Position numbers and translations under genes: made by a program. Below are positions 9,012 through 17,627 of a stretch of DNA of 59,738 bases, one piece after another. Below the pieces are notes generated by a model that saw nothing but the letters and a program-made list of their open reading frames with translations, ran no database searches and was not told the origin of the DNA. Numbering within the stretch: the first letter of the stretch is position 1; the number at the start of each line of letters is the position of its first letter. This DNA comes from Candidatus Hydrogenedentota bacterium (GTDB lineage Bacteria; Hydrogenedentota; Hydrogenedentia; Hydrogenedentales; CAILVY01): contig CAILVY010000239.1 in NCBI GenBank assembly GCA_903837785.1, positions 1 through 59,738 on the forward strand. The letters run 5' to 3'.

Positions 9012-9950
9012 ATGAAACGTTTTGTCGCCAAACACTCGCCGTTGTTCATTCTTGCAGGACTGAGCCTGGTGCTGGCCGCGCTGTCGCCGGAATTCCGCAG
9101 CGTCAACAATCTTCAGGATGTCGCCTCCCGCACGGCCGTCATCGGCATCATCGCCGTCGGCGAATTGCTCGTGATTCTCACGGCGGGCATTGATCTTTCC
9201 GTGGGCCGGCTCGCGGGATTGTGCGGCGTGGTCGCCTGCATGTCGATCAAGGAATTGCATCTGCCCGTTCCGCTCGGCGTGCTCGTGGGCGCGGGGCTTG
9301 GATTCACCTGCGGCGCGATCAACGGCCTGCTCATGACGAAGGGACGCATCCCCGCCTTCATCGTGACGCTCGGCATGATGATGGTTGCGCAAGGCGCCAC
9401 GCTGATCCTGTCCGGCGGCGTTCCGGTCTTCGGCCTGCCCGATTCCTTCGCCTGGCTGGGCGGCGGAAAGGGCTGGTGGGTGCCCGTGCTGACCACGCTC
9501 AGCATCGCCATTCTGTTCGCCGTGCTGCTCTCGATGACCCGTTTCGGCCGCGCCCTCTTCGCCATCGGCGGCAACCTCCAGGCCGCGCGGCTCTCCGGCA
9601 TCAAAGTGGACCGCATGCGGATCGCCGCCTATGCCATCTGCGGCATGCTCGCGGGCTTCGCCGGCGTCATGCTCGCCTCGCGCACGAGCGTGGCCTCGCC
9701 CAACGCGGGCGAAATGTATGAACTCGACGCAATCGCCGGCTGCGTCATCGGCGGCGCGAGCCTTATGGGCGGCGAAGGCGGCGCGATTGCGGCGCTCGCC
9801 GGCGCCCTCATCATGATGGTTCTGCGCAACTTCTGCACCCTCGAAGACATTGCCGTCTACTGGCAGCAAGTCTTCGTCGGCGTCCTCGTCGTAGCCCTTG
9901 TCTTCTACGACAACTTCCGCAAACGCCGCGCCGGACTCCTCAACGATTAG
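9012..9950 (+). CDS. Ribose/xylose-type sugar ABC transporter permease
   Basis: A 312-residue polytopic inner-membrane protein of the BPD_transp_2 (RbsC/XylH) family. About 8-10 hydrophobic segments are visible, and the family signatures are present: GELLVILTAGIDLSVG near residues 55-70, LMTKGRIPAFIVTLG, and GGASLMGGEGG in place of the usual GGtsl.GG.G. A GGAAAG site lies before ATG 9012. It should form the channel for a monosaccharide importer, together with an RbsA-type ATPase and a periplasmic binding protein. Neither partner lies next to it: the next gene is convergent rluB, and upstream is the GxxExxY cassette. It may be a separated remnant or may pair with a locus elsewhere. Confidence 0.88.
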   Translation: MKRFVAKHSPLFILAGLSLVLAALSPEFRSVNNLQDVASRTAVIGIIAVGELLVILTAGIDLSVGRLAGLCGVVACMSIKELHLPVPLGVLVGAGLGFTCGAINGLLMTKGRIPAFIVTLGMMMVAQGATLILSGGVPVFGLPDSFAWLGGGKGWWVPVLTTLSIAILFAVLLSMTRFGRALFAIGGNLQAARLSGIKVDRMRIAAYAICGMLAGFAGVMLASRTSVASPNAGEMYELDAIAGCVIGGASLMGGEGGAIAALAGALIMMVLRNFCTLEDIAVYWQQVFVGVLVVALVFYDNFRKRRAGLLND

Positions 9951-10001
9951 GAAAATCTCAGCAAGGCATTGGGATGACGCGCCGCGGAATCGGGCGCCGG
10001 C

Positions 10002-10721
10002 TCAGGCGGCAAGGCTGACGAGCGCGCGGAGGCCGGCGACCTCGGCGGGGTCGAGGTAGCGCCATTCGCCGGGACGGAGCCCGTCGACCTCGATGTTGGC
10101 GAAGGCGACGCGGCGCAGTCGGCGGACGGGATGCCCCACGGCCTCGCACATGCGCTTCACTTCGCGTTTGCGGCCTTCGTGGAGCGTGAGCTGCAATTGG
10201 GTGCCGTGCGCTTCCGAGGCGATCACGACGGCCCCGGCCGGGGCGGTCATGCCGTCCTCGAGGGCAACGCCGGTACGGAGCCGCTGCAGGGCGGCTTCGC
10301 TCACGCCGCCGCGCACCCAGGCGACATAAACTTTGCTGACGCCAAAGCTGGGGTGAATAAGCCGGTGGCCGAGTTCGCCGTCGTTCGTGAGCAGGATCAC
10401 GCCTTCGACGTCCATATCAAGGCGTCCGACGGGAAAGACACGCGCCCGCGCACCCTTGATACAGTCGAGCACGGTGCGCCGGCCGAATTCGTCCTTCGCC
10501 GAAGTGACGAAGCCGACAGGCTTGTTCAAGACGATGTAGACTTTATCCTCGACGCCGATGGGACGGCCGTCGACGGTGATCCGGTCCGCACCGGGTTCGA
10601 TGGACTGTCCGACATGCGCGAGTTCGCCGTTGACCGCGACGCGTCCGGCCTCGATCATGCCTTCGCAGGCGCGCCGGGACGCGATGCCGCATTCCGCGAG
10701 GTGTTTTTGCAGCCGGATCAT
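10002..10721 (-). CDS. rluB: Ribosomal large subunit pseudouridine synthase B
   Basis: A 239-residue RsuA/RluB-family pseudouridine synthase that should modify a uridine in 23S rRNA helix 89-93. An N-terminal S4 domain (MIRLQKHLAECGIASRRACE) is followed by the catalytic domain with the nucleophilic aspartate in FPVGRLDMDVEG and the conserved LHEGRKREVKRMCEAVGHPV block. Length and order are typical. It starts 3 bases after the scpB stop and is the last gene of an aroF-scpB-rluB operon. The scpB-rluB pairing is common in bacteria. Confidence 0.93.
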   Translation of the reverse strand: MIRLQKHLAECGIASRRACEGMIEAGRVAVNGELAHVGQSIEPGADRITVDGRPIGVEDKVYIVLNKPVGFVTSAKDEFGRRTVLDCIKGARARVFPVGRLDMDVEGVILLTNDGELGHRLIHPSFGVSKVYVAWVRGGVSEAALQRLRTGVALEDGMTAPAGAVVIASEAHGTQLQLTLHEGRKREVKRMCEAVGHPVRRLRRVAFANIEVDGLRPGEWRYLDPAEVAGLRALVSLAA

Positions 10722-10724
10722 GGG

Positions 10725-11321
10725 TTATTCCATGTCCTTTAGCTCTTCGAGCGTGGGGAGTTCCTTGAGGCTCTTGATCCCGAATTGAACCAGGAACTCG
10801 TCCGAGGTGCGATAGAGTTTCGGCCGGCCCGGCAGATCGGAAACGCCCGCCACTTTGATGAGCCGCCGATCCTGCAACTGCTCGAACGCGTGGGACACGC
10901 TCACGCCACGGATCGCCTCCACTTCCGGCCGGGTGACCGGCTGCTTGTACGCGATGATGGCCAGGGTCTCCAGCAGCGCCTTGGACATGCGGTTGCTCTT
11001 CTTGATTTGGAAGAGCCGGCGGATGAACGGGGCGAACTGCGGCTTTGTGATGAGCTGGTACCCGCCCGCAATCTCCTGCAGGAGATACGGGAGTTCCTCG
11101 CGCTGATCGAGCTCCTCTCGCAACTCGATGAGCAGCATGCCGACGATTTCCGGGTCCATGTCGCCCATGGCTTCCGCGAGGCGCCCCGCGCTGAGCGGCC
11201 GGTCGCTGGCGAAGAGCAGCGCGTACAGCGCCTGCCGCGATTCCTCGCGCCCGAGCGTGCCGACGGGTTCGAGGCCGTCCGCGCCTTCCAGTTCCTGTTC
11301 CAGATCGAGTTCTTCCGTCAT
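10725..11321 (-). CDS. scpB: Segregation and condensation protein B
   Basis: A 198-residue ScpB, the winged-helix accessory subunit of the SMC-ScpA-ScpB condensin. It carries the family core SRQALYALLFASDRPLS, LLQEIAGGYQLITKPQF, LLETLAIIAYKQPVTRPEVE and IRGVSV, ending in the second winged helix RPKLYRTSDEFLVQFG. The acidic N-terminus (MTEELDLEQELEG) is a common extension. It lies 6 bases after aroF and 3 before rluB. scpA, its usual neighbour, is absent from the window. Confidence 0.94.
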   Translation of the reverse strand: MTEELDLEQELEGADGLEPVGTLGREESRQALYALLFASDRPLSAGRLAEAMGDMDPEIVGMLLIELREELDQREELPYLLQEIAGGYQLITKPQFAPFIRRLFQIKKSNRMSKALLETLAIIAYKQPVTRPEVEAIRGVSVSHAFEQLQDRRLIKVAGVSDLPGRPKLYRTSDEFLVQFGIKSLKELPTLEELKDME

Positions 11322-11327
11322 AAGCGC

Positions 11328-12350
11328 CTAGAGGGTCTGTCCCATGAGTTTGAGCAAGGGGGCGATTTCTTCCATCATCAGCTTGAATTTCGAGGGCTTC
11401 AGCGACTGCTGGCCGTCCGAGAAGGCCTCGGACGGGCGCGGATGCACCTCAACCATGATCCCGTCTGCGCCCGCCGCCACGGACGCGCGCGCCATCGGAA
11501 TCACCAGATCCCAGTGGCCCGCCGCATGGCTCGGATCGACGACCACCGGGAGATGCGTGTACTTGCGCAGAACCGGCACCGCCTGGATGTCCAGCGTGTT
11601 CCGCGTTTCCGTTTCGAAGGTGCGGATGCCGCGTTCGCACAGCACCACGTTCGGATTGCCTTCCGACAGAATATATTCGGCGGACATGATGAATTCGTTG
11701 ATCGTGGACATCATCCCGCGCTTGAGCAGCACCGGCGTCGACGTCTTGCCGACGGCCCGGAGCAGGCCGAAGTTCTGCATATTGCGCGCGCCCACCTGCA
11801 GCATGTCCGCGTAGTCCGCGACGACCGGCACCTGCTCGACGGTCATCACTTCCGTGACGATCGGCATGCCGTATTTGTCGCCCGCCTCGCGCAGCAGCTT
11901 CAGTCCGGCCTCCTCCATCCCCTGGAAACTGTACGGGGACGTCCGGGGCTTGTAGGCGCCGCCTCGGAACATGTTGGCGCCGGCCTCCCGCACCGCTGCC
12001 GCGATCTCGAGAATCTGTTCCCGCGACTCGACCGCGCACGGCCCGGCCATGACACAAAAATGGCCCGCGCCGATCTTCACCGGGCCGCATTGGACGACTG
12101 TTGGTTCCGGTTTGACCTCGCGCCCCGCCAGCTTGAACGGCTTCAGGATTGGAAAGACCTGTTCAACGTAGGGCAGCGCTTCGAGGGCCGTCAGCCGGGA
12201 CTTGCCGCGCTCGTCGCCCACGGCCGCGATAACTGTGCGCTCGACGCCCAGGATGACATGCGCCTTGTAGCCGAGTTCCTCAACCTTGGAGACGACGACA
12301 TCGACGTCTTCCTGCTTTCGAGAGGCCATTACGATAATCATGGATTTCAT
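11328..12350 (-). CDS. aroF: 3-deoxy-7-phosphoheptulonate synthase (DAHP synthase)
   Basis: A 340-residue enzyme that condenses PEP and erythrose-4-phosphate as the first step of the shikimate pathway. The N-terminal 70 residues ([15 protein letters not shown]...) form the ferredoxin-like regulatory domain seen in Thermotoga/Bacillus-type enzymes. The barrel then carries [44 protein letters not shown] and [11 protein letters not shown] 12350 is chosen because upstream residues are unlike the family. A promoter lies 44-73 bases upstream, and it heads the operon with scpB and rluB. Aromatic amino acids are the likely feedback signal by family analogy. Confidence 0.93.
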   Translation of the reverse strand: MKSMIIVMASRKQEDVDVVVSKVEELGYKAHVILGVERTVIAAVGDERGKSRLTALEALPYVEQVFPILKPFKLAGREVKPEPTVVQCGPVKIGAGHFCVMAGPCAVESREQILEIAAAVREAGANMFRGGAYKPRTSPYSFQGMEEAGLKLLREAGDKYGMPIVTEVMTVEQVPVVADYADMLQVGARNMQNFGLLRAVGKTSTPVLLKRGMMSTINEFIMSAEYILSEGNPNVVLCERGIRTFETETRNTLDIQAVPVLRKYTHLPVVVDPSHAAGHWDLVIPMARASVAAGADGIMVEVHPRPSEAFSDGQQSLKPSKFKLMMEEIAPLLKLMGQTL

Positions 12351-12393
12351 ACCTTCTACGGCAAGGAATGGGGGGATTTGCCGTGAAAAAGGA

Positions 12394-12423
12394 AGTATAT
12401 CGTGCGCACGCCCGGAAAAGCAA
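12394..12423 (-). promoter_or_regulatory. Putative promoter of aroF-scpB-rluB
   Basis: Reading the minus strand, TTGCTT (12418-12423), an 18-base spacer and TATACT (12394-12399). It would start transcription near 12387, giving a leader of about 37 bases before the aroF ATG. Confidence 0.55.
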
Positions 12424-12460
12424 CGGCAGGTCGGAGAAAGCGGCCGGGTGCATGATTCTG

Positions 12461-12491
12461 TTGGCAACCCGCCAAACCCGCACGTTAGAAT
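12461..12491 (+). promoter_or_regulatory. Putative promoter giving a leaderless transcript
   Basis: TTGGCA (12461-12466), a 19-base spacer and TAGAAT (12486-12491). The ATG of the membrane protein is only 9 bases after the -10, so transcription would start at or within 3 bases of the start codon. The hexamers are good; the spacer is long. Confidence 0.42.
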
Positions 12492-12500
12492 GGCCGGGCC

Positions 12501-14351
12501 ATGGAGAGACCCGCCACGACAGAGACTCCGAAGGAAGGGTGCGCCGAATCGAGGCACGCGCTGACGCCAGGTGTGTTGTTCTGGGTGTTGTTCAGCGTGC
12601 TTGCCGTGTTCGTGCGCGGGGTCCGCTGGGACGAGACCTTCGAGCACGCCCAGATTCTCGCGGGACACGTCGTCTATCCCGAAGGGCATCCGTTGCGCGT
12701 CTACGTGCACAATGCCTTCAGCCTCCAGACGAATCTTTCGGCGGCCGTGCTAGCCCTGGGGGGAGGTCCGGGACTCGTTTGCGGATTCCGAAACGTGCTG
12801 TTCCTGCTGGCAACGACGTTGCCGGTCTTTCTCATTGCCGCGTCGTACACGGGCAAGAGCCGGTGGGGTCACGCGGCCGCGCTCTTGATCCTTCAGGGCA
12901 TCATGCTCGAGTTCGACGGAAGCTACCCGACGTTTGCATGGCCGGAGCTTTATTCGAACGGCCACATCGGCGGAGGCTGGGCGTTGATCACACTCTGGGC
13001 GCTGATGACGTCCCGGGTGCGGTTGGCCGCGCTGCTTTTCGGGCTGATGCCGTGTGTCCATATCGGGCAATGGCCGGTCCTGATCGGGGTCTTCACGCTG
13101 GCCGCGCTCTGGACGGCCTGGAGGCGCGAATACACCTTGCTCGCCCGCGGCGTTCTCTACTGCGGGATCGGATTGGCCGTGTGCGCGGTCTACTATCTGG
13201 CGCACCGCACTTCAATGGAGCCGATCCCGCTTGCCGGGCCCTTTGCCTCGACGGAAGGGGCCGCCGCCATCTGGAAAGGATACACGGCCCTCTTTGACCC
13301 GCACCGCCGCTATCCGCCGGGCAACGGCCACGTCGTTCTGGCCGCGTTGCTCGTATTGTCAGGAATGGCGACATGGCGTGCAACGCGGACGGAGGACAAA
13401 CGCATCTTCCCCCTGGCCTGGCTCTACGGCCTGGGCGTTGCCGGACTGGTCTGGGGCATCATGGCGATCCACGCCGTGCTCGGCCCCGATATCCCGTTCC
13501 TGCTGATCTCCTGGATGCCGTATCGCCTGCTGAATCACGTGCCGCCGTTGCTGCTTGCGTTGATGGCGGGGCTCCTGGCCCGGGAACGTCCGGGACTCCT
13601 GCTGGCGGCGCTGGCCTTCAACGCGGCCGCGCCGCTGCTGTCGCCAATCGTCGGACCCTCGCTCTATGCCCGCTATATCGCTTCAGGCGATGGCGTCGCC
13701 TTCGCGATCTTCGGCGCGGCGCTGTGGTCATCGTGTTCTCAGGACTCGAGGTTGCGTGCCGCCGTCGCGGCCGCGGTTCCCGCGGCGCTTCTGGCCCCCT
13801 ATCATCATTTCGGCGCCGCCTGCCTGCTGGCGGGCGCAGCCGCGGCGGCCGCGCTCGAGGTAATGCCGCGGCTTCAAGCGCCTCGCGGAGCGCTTTCGGC
13901 GGTGCTGGCCGTTACGGCGGCGGTCCTTCTGTTCCATCAGTTCCAGTACCGGCAGTGGCTGCCGGTTCCCGAATTCGCAGCAAAGCTCGCCGCAAGACTG
14001 GACGCGGAGCCGGGGGCCATGCTGCTCGGTCCCCCGGACACCCTATTACTCCAGGCACAGACGGGCCATCCCGTGCTCGCCGAGACGGCCACGCCGTCCT
14101 TAATCAGTTACGTACCGGCGATTGGCCCTGCCATCAACCGGATCTACGAGGACGTGTACGGCATGTCCTTCCGTTGGCCGCCCGTCAATGCGCCGCGATG
14201 GGAAGAGGTCTGGCAACGCCGGACAAAAGAAGAATGGCAGGGACTCGCAAGGCGATATGGCTTTCGCTACGTGATCTCGCTGCCGGGAGTTCCCCTGCCG
14301 TTGCGTCCGATCATGTCATCGGACACCGCAGCGTGCTACGTTGTGCCATAG
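12501..14351 (+). CDS. Polytopic membrane protein, possible GT-C-like glycosyltransferase
   Basis: A 616-residue protein with about a dozen hydrophobic segments spread over residues 22-480, and a soluble C-terminal domain of about 130 residues ([25 protein letters not shown]...). Close to the first membrane segment is [10 protein letters not shown], in the position where GT-C glycosyltransferases carry their acidic catalytic loop. Arrangement and length fit that fold, but I recognise no named family. Candidate role: transfer of a lipid-linked sugar on the outer face of the inner membrane. No ribosome-binding site stands before ATG 12501, in keeping with the leaderless promoter. Function remains unproven. 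Confidence 0.7.
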   Translation: MERPATTETPKEGCAESRHALTPGVLFWVLFSVLAVFVRGVRWDETFEHAQILAGHVVYPEGHPLRVYVHNAFSLQTNLSAAVLALGGGPGLVCGFRNVLFLLATTLPVFLIAASYTGKSRWGHAAALLILQGIMLEFDGSYPTFAWPELYSNGHIGGGWALITLWALMTSRVRLAALLFGLMPCVHIGQWPVLIGVFTLAALWTAWRREYTLLARGVLYCGIGLAVCAVYYLAHRTSMEPIPLAGPFASTEGAAAIWKGYTALFDPHRRYPPGNGHVVLAALLVLSGMATWRATRTEDKRIFPLAWLYGLGVAGLVWGIMAIHAVLGPDIPFLLISWMPYRLLNHVPPLLLALMAGLLARERPGLLLAALAFNAAAPLLSPIVGPSLYARYIASGDGVAFAIFGAALWSSCSQDSRLRAAVAAAVPAALLAPYHHFGAACLLAGAAAAAALEVMPRLQAPRGALSAVLAVTAAVLLFHQFQYRQWLPVPEFAAKLAARLDAEPGAMLLGPPDTLLLQAQTGHPVLAETATPSLISYVPAIGPAINRIYEDVYGMSFRWPPVNAPRWEEVWQRRTKEEWQGLARRYGFRYVISLPGVPLPLRPIMSSDTAACYVVP

Positions 14352-14469
14352 CCAATCGTCGCTGGGCCAAAGCGTCTCTGGCCGGACGTGGGCTTGATGG
14401 GTTGAGCGCCGGCCGCTCTGTCGCTCCGGATCATGTCCGGTGTGTCGCGCCCTTTTGCATCCGGGCAGT

Positions 14470-14498
14470 GTGACAACGTCCGGGGGCTCGTGTATTCT
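14470..14498 (+). promoter_or_regulatory. Putative promoter of the GH106-like gene
   Basis: GTGACA (14470-14475), an exact 17-base spacer and TATTCT (14493-14498). Transcription would start near 14505, just before the GGAGG ribosome site at 14509-14513. Confidence 0.55.
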
Positions 14499-14522
14499 TT
14501 CGGTTCTTGGAGGATCGGCGCC

Positions 14523-16379
14523 ATGGGCTTGTTTGAAACCTTTGCGGAACCGCCCAGGAAGTACACTCTGATTCCTTTCTGGTTTCTGAACGATGCGCTC
14601 GATGAGACGGAACTCCGTCGCCAGATAGACGACTTCGCGGCGCACGGGGTATATGGCTTCATCCCCCATGCGCGAATCGGACTGCCCGAAGACATTCCGT
14701 TCATGTCGGACCGGTGGCTTCATTTCGTGAAGATCGCCGTGGACTACGCCGCGCAGAAGGGCATGTTCGTCATCCTCTATGATGAGGGGATGTATCCGTC
14801 GGGCTCGTGCGCGGGGCAGGTGGCCGCGGCAAATCCCCGGCATGCCACGCGATGCCTGGAACGACGCCCCGCGACCCATGTCGACCTCGGCCCCGACGAG
14901 GAGATCGTGGCACGGGACGAACACTGGGTTTACGTGCATTCGCGGTCCATGGGCACGATTCGCGGCGTGCATTACGGCCAGGACGACAATGGCGAATCGG
15001 CGCCGCCCTCGGGCGACATTCTGAACCCCGAGGCGGTCGCCAGTTTCCTCCACCTCACACATGACCGCCATTACGAAGTGCTCGGCGAACATTTTGGCAA
15101 GACGATCTTCGCCATCTTCACGGATGAACCGGGCATGCTGGGCCGGGGAGGAAAGAAGGACGTCAAGCCGTGGACCTGGGGCCTGGAAGGCTTTCTCGAA
15201 CAGCATCTCGGCTATGATTTCCGGCCGTTCCTGGGCCAGTTGTGGGCGAAGGACAGCGCGGAGGCCGAGCGCCGCCAAGCCGACTTTGCGCGCGCGCTCA
15301 ATGCGCGCCTGGAGCAGACATTCTACAAGCCCTACAGCGAGTGGTGTGTCAGGCACAACGTGGCGTTGACGGGCCATCCGGCCGGCCCGATGGACATCGG
15401 CACACTGAAGCATTTCCAGATCCCCGGACAGGATGTGGTCTGGCGCTATCTCGAGCCGTTTCAGGACAAGTCCCTCGAGGGCCCGCAGTCCACAATGGGG
15501 AAGTCCTCCGCGTCCGCACAGGCCAACTACGGCCGCGAGCGCAATTTGAACGAATGTTTCGGCGCCTACGGTTGGGAGTTCACGTACGAGGAAATGCGCT
15601 GGGTCAGCAACTGGCTGCTCGTGCGCGGCGTGAACCTGCTGTCGCCGCACGCCTTCTACTACTCCGTGCGCGGGAAGCGGCGCGACGAACGCCCGCCGGA
15701 CGTCGGCCCGAACAACACGTGGTGGGATGGCTATCGCGTCTATGCCGACTACTGCCGCAGAGTGTGCTGGCTTCTGGCGGAAGGGCAGCAAGTATGCCGT
15801 GTCGCGATTCTCGGCACGCCGATTGACCTGCCCTGGAACGCCGCGCGCGTCCTCTTCGAACATCAAATCGATTTCAATTACATGGACACGGACACGCTCG
15901 CGCTGCACGCCACGGTTGACAAGGACGCCATCGAAGTCGGCAACATGCGATACGAGGCGTTGATCATCGACGGCGCGGAGACACTCGCGCCGGACACGCT
16001 CGGCAGACTGAAGCCGTTCCTCGACGCGGGCCGCATCATCGCCTACGGCGAACCCGTGGGCGGCATTCCGCATCTCGCGGGGACCCCCGCGCAACTCGTT
16101 GAGGCGGTCGGCGCACTGGCCGCCCCCGACGTGAAAATTTCGCCTGCGCACCGCGATCTCCGCTATCATCACGTCCGGCATGCCGAGGCAGATGCGTATT
16201 TCTTCACGAACGAAGGCCGCGAACCCATCGACCTGGAACTGGACGTTGCGGCGAAAGGCCCCCGCGAGTGGCGGGACCCGGAGACCGCACAGGTGCTCAC
16301 CGCCGCGGACGTGAACCGGGTCCAATTGGCGCCCTATGCCGGCCGGATCCTCTTTGTGCGGACCGGATCGCAGCAGTAG
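14523..16379 (+). CDS. Glycoside hydrolase-like protein, GH106 (alpha-L-rhamnosidase)-like N-terminus
   Basis: A 618-residue protein. ATG 14523 is chosen for the GGAGG site 9 bases upstream and because it opens the conserved domain. The N-terminal barrel reads PFWFLNDALDETELRRQID, DFAAHGVYGFIPHARIGLP and YDEGMYPSGSCAGQV, the layout of GH106-type rhamnosidases and relatives (probable TIM barrel). Residues 430-530 form a glutamine-amidotransferase-like segment (YEALIIDGAETLAPDTLGRL), also seen in that group. No signal peptide is visible, so it may act in the cytoplasm on imported oligosaccharides. It is followed 27 bases later by the aldo/keto reductase in a likely two-gene operon. Rhamnosidase activity is inference. 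Confidence 0.68.
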   Translation: MGLFETFAEPPRKYTLIPFWFLNDALDETELRRQIDDFAAHGVYGFIPHARIGLPEDIPFMSDRWLHFVKIAVDYAAQKGMFVILYDEGMYPSGSCAGQVAAANPRHATRCLERRPATHVDLGPDEEIVARDEHWVYVHSRSMGTIRGVHYGQDDNGESAPPSGDILNPEAVASFLHLTHDRHYEVLGEHFGKTIFAIFTDEPGMLGRGGKKDVKPWTWGLEGFLEQHLGYDFRPFLGQLWAKDSAEAERRQADFARALNARLEQTFYKPYSEWCVRHNVALTGHPAGPMDIGTLKHFQIPGQDVVWRYLEPFQDKSLEGPQSTMGKSSASAQANYGRERNLNECFGAYGWEFTYEEMRWVSNWLLVRGVNLLSPHAFYYSVRGKRRDERPPDVGPNNTWWDGYRVYADYCRRVCWLLAEGQQVCRVAILGTPIDLPWNAARVLFEHQIDFNYMDTDTLALHATVDKDAIEVGNMRYEALIIDGAETLAPDTLGRLKPFLDAGRIIAYGEPVGGIPHLAGTPAQLVEAVGALAAPDVKISPAHRDLRYHHVRHAEADAYFFTNEGREPIDLELDVAAKGPREWRDPETAQVLTAADVNRVQLAPYAGRILFVRTGSQQ

Positions 16380-16406
16380 CGACAGCAGTGAACAAGGAGT
16401 TGTGAA

Positions 16407-17621
16407 ATGAGCAATGGCGAGATCGCCCGCAGGGAATTCCTTACCGGCGCCCTGGCGTCCGGAGCTGGATTGGGCATGCTGAGCGCGCACGCGCAGGACG
16501 GCGGCGCGACGCCGGCGCCAGTGCCCGAGCCGGCCAAGAGAGTGCCCCGGCGGCCGCTGGGCAAGACCGGCGCGGACGTTCCCATCCTGATCATGGGCTG
16601 CTGCCAGACGTTGGACCCGGCTTACGACAAGCGGCTCCACCGCTGTTATCAGCTCGGCGTCGATCATCTCGATACGGCGCAGATGTACGCGCAGGGCCAG
16701 TCGCACAAGACGATTGCGCCGTTCATCAAGCAAATCGGCGACCGGAAGAAACTCTGGATCACCTCGAAAGTGTTTCAGGAGGGCGCAAAAGGCACGCCGG
16801 AAGACTTCAAGACGAACCTCGACTCCTGCCTGCAGGATCTTGAAACCGACTATCTCGACATGTTCCTGCTGCACATCGTGCAGGATCCCCGCCTGCTCGG
16901 CCCGGAATTCATCAAGATGGGCGAGGAACTCAAGAAGAGCGGCAAGATTCGCTTCTTCGGCTTCTCCTGCCACCACGCCGACTCGATTCCGATGCTGATG
17001 AACAAGGCGGCGGAATCCGGCGGCTTCGACACAGTGATGTTCCGCTACAGCTTCCGCGAGTGTGGCGATCTCGCCCTGAACAAGGCCATCGACGCCTGCC
17101 ACAAGGCCGGGATCGGACTCATCGCCATCAAGACGCTCGCGTCAGTTCCAGACGATCAGGAACAAGTGAAGCAATTCCAGTCAAAGAGTTTCACGCTGAC
17201 GCAGGCGAAACTGAAGGCGGTCTGGGCGGACGAGCGCATTGCCGCGATTGCCTCGCAGATGACGGCGGTCGAGCATGTCATGGAAAACAGCGCGGCCGCC
17301 ATGTCCCCCGAGAAGCTTGCGATGGAAGAGTTCATGCAGCTCCAGCAGTTCGCCGCGCGTTCGTCGCATCATCACTGCAAGGGCTGCGCCGGCGTCTGCG
17401 AATCCTGCATCGACGGCCCGCTGCGCGTCGCGGACACGCTCCGCTATCTCATGTATGCGGAGTGCTATGGCCAGCGCGATGCTGCTCGTGCCATGTATGC
17501 CGAACTCCCGCGGGAACAGCGCATGCTCGAGGGAGTGGATCTTCGCGCAGCCATTGCGGCGTGTCCTCAGGGCATTGACCTCGCCGGGCGGCTGGCGCGG
17601 GCGCAGGAGCTGCTCGCATAG
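16407..17621 (+). CDS. Tat-exported aldo/keto reductase with C-terminal CxxCxxxCxxC motif
   Basis: A 404-residue oxidoreductase with a twin-arginine leader (ARREFLTGALASGAGLGML) and a probable cleavage after AHA. The aldo/keto reductase barrel starts around residue 45 (RRPLGKTGADVPILIMGCC). The catalytic tetrad is visible as Asp and Tyr in DHLDTAQMYAQG, Lys in WITSKVF and His in MFLLHIVQD. Near the C-terminus (bases 17376-17408) is CKGCAGVCESC, an iron-sulphur-like cluster motif. Tat export suits a protein that folds with bound NADP(H) and possibly a cluster before export. AAGGAG precedes the ATG. It probably acts on a sugar-derived carbonyl with the upstream GH106-like enzyme. Confidence 0.82.
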   Translation: MSNGEIARREFLTGALASGAGLGMLSAHAQDGGATPAPVPEPAKRVPRRPLGKTGADVPILIMGCCQTLDPAYDKRLHRCYQLGVDHLDTAQMYAQGQSHKTIAPFIKQIGDRKKLWITSKVFQEGAKGTPEDFKTNLDSCLQDLETDYLDMFLLHIVQDPRLLGPEFIKMGEELKKSGKIRFFGFSCHHADSIPMLMNKAAESGGFDTVMFRYSFRECGDLALNKAIDACHKAGIGLIAIKTLASVPDDQEQVKQFQSKSFTLTQAKLKAVWADERIAAIASQMTAVEHVMENSAAAMSPEKLAMEEFMQLQQFAARSSHHHCKGCAGVCESCIDGPLRVADTLRYLMYAECYGQRDAARAMYAELPREQRMLEGVDLRAAIAACPQGIDLAGRLARAQELLA

Positions 17622-17627
17622 CGTCTC

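Noticed and set aside
14316..17102. 928-codon minus-strand frame across the GH106-like and reductase genes
   Set aside because: It runs antisense through two well-supported genes and shows no recognisable fold. Antisense open frames are expected at this GC.
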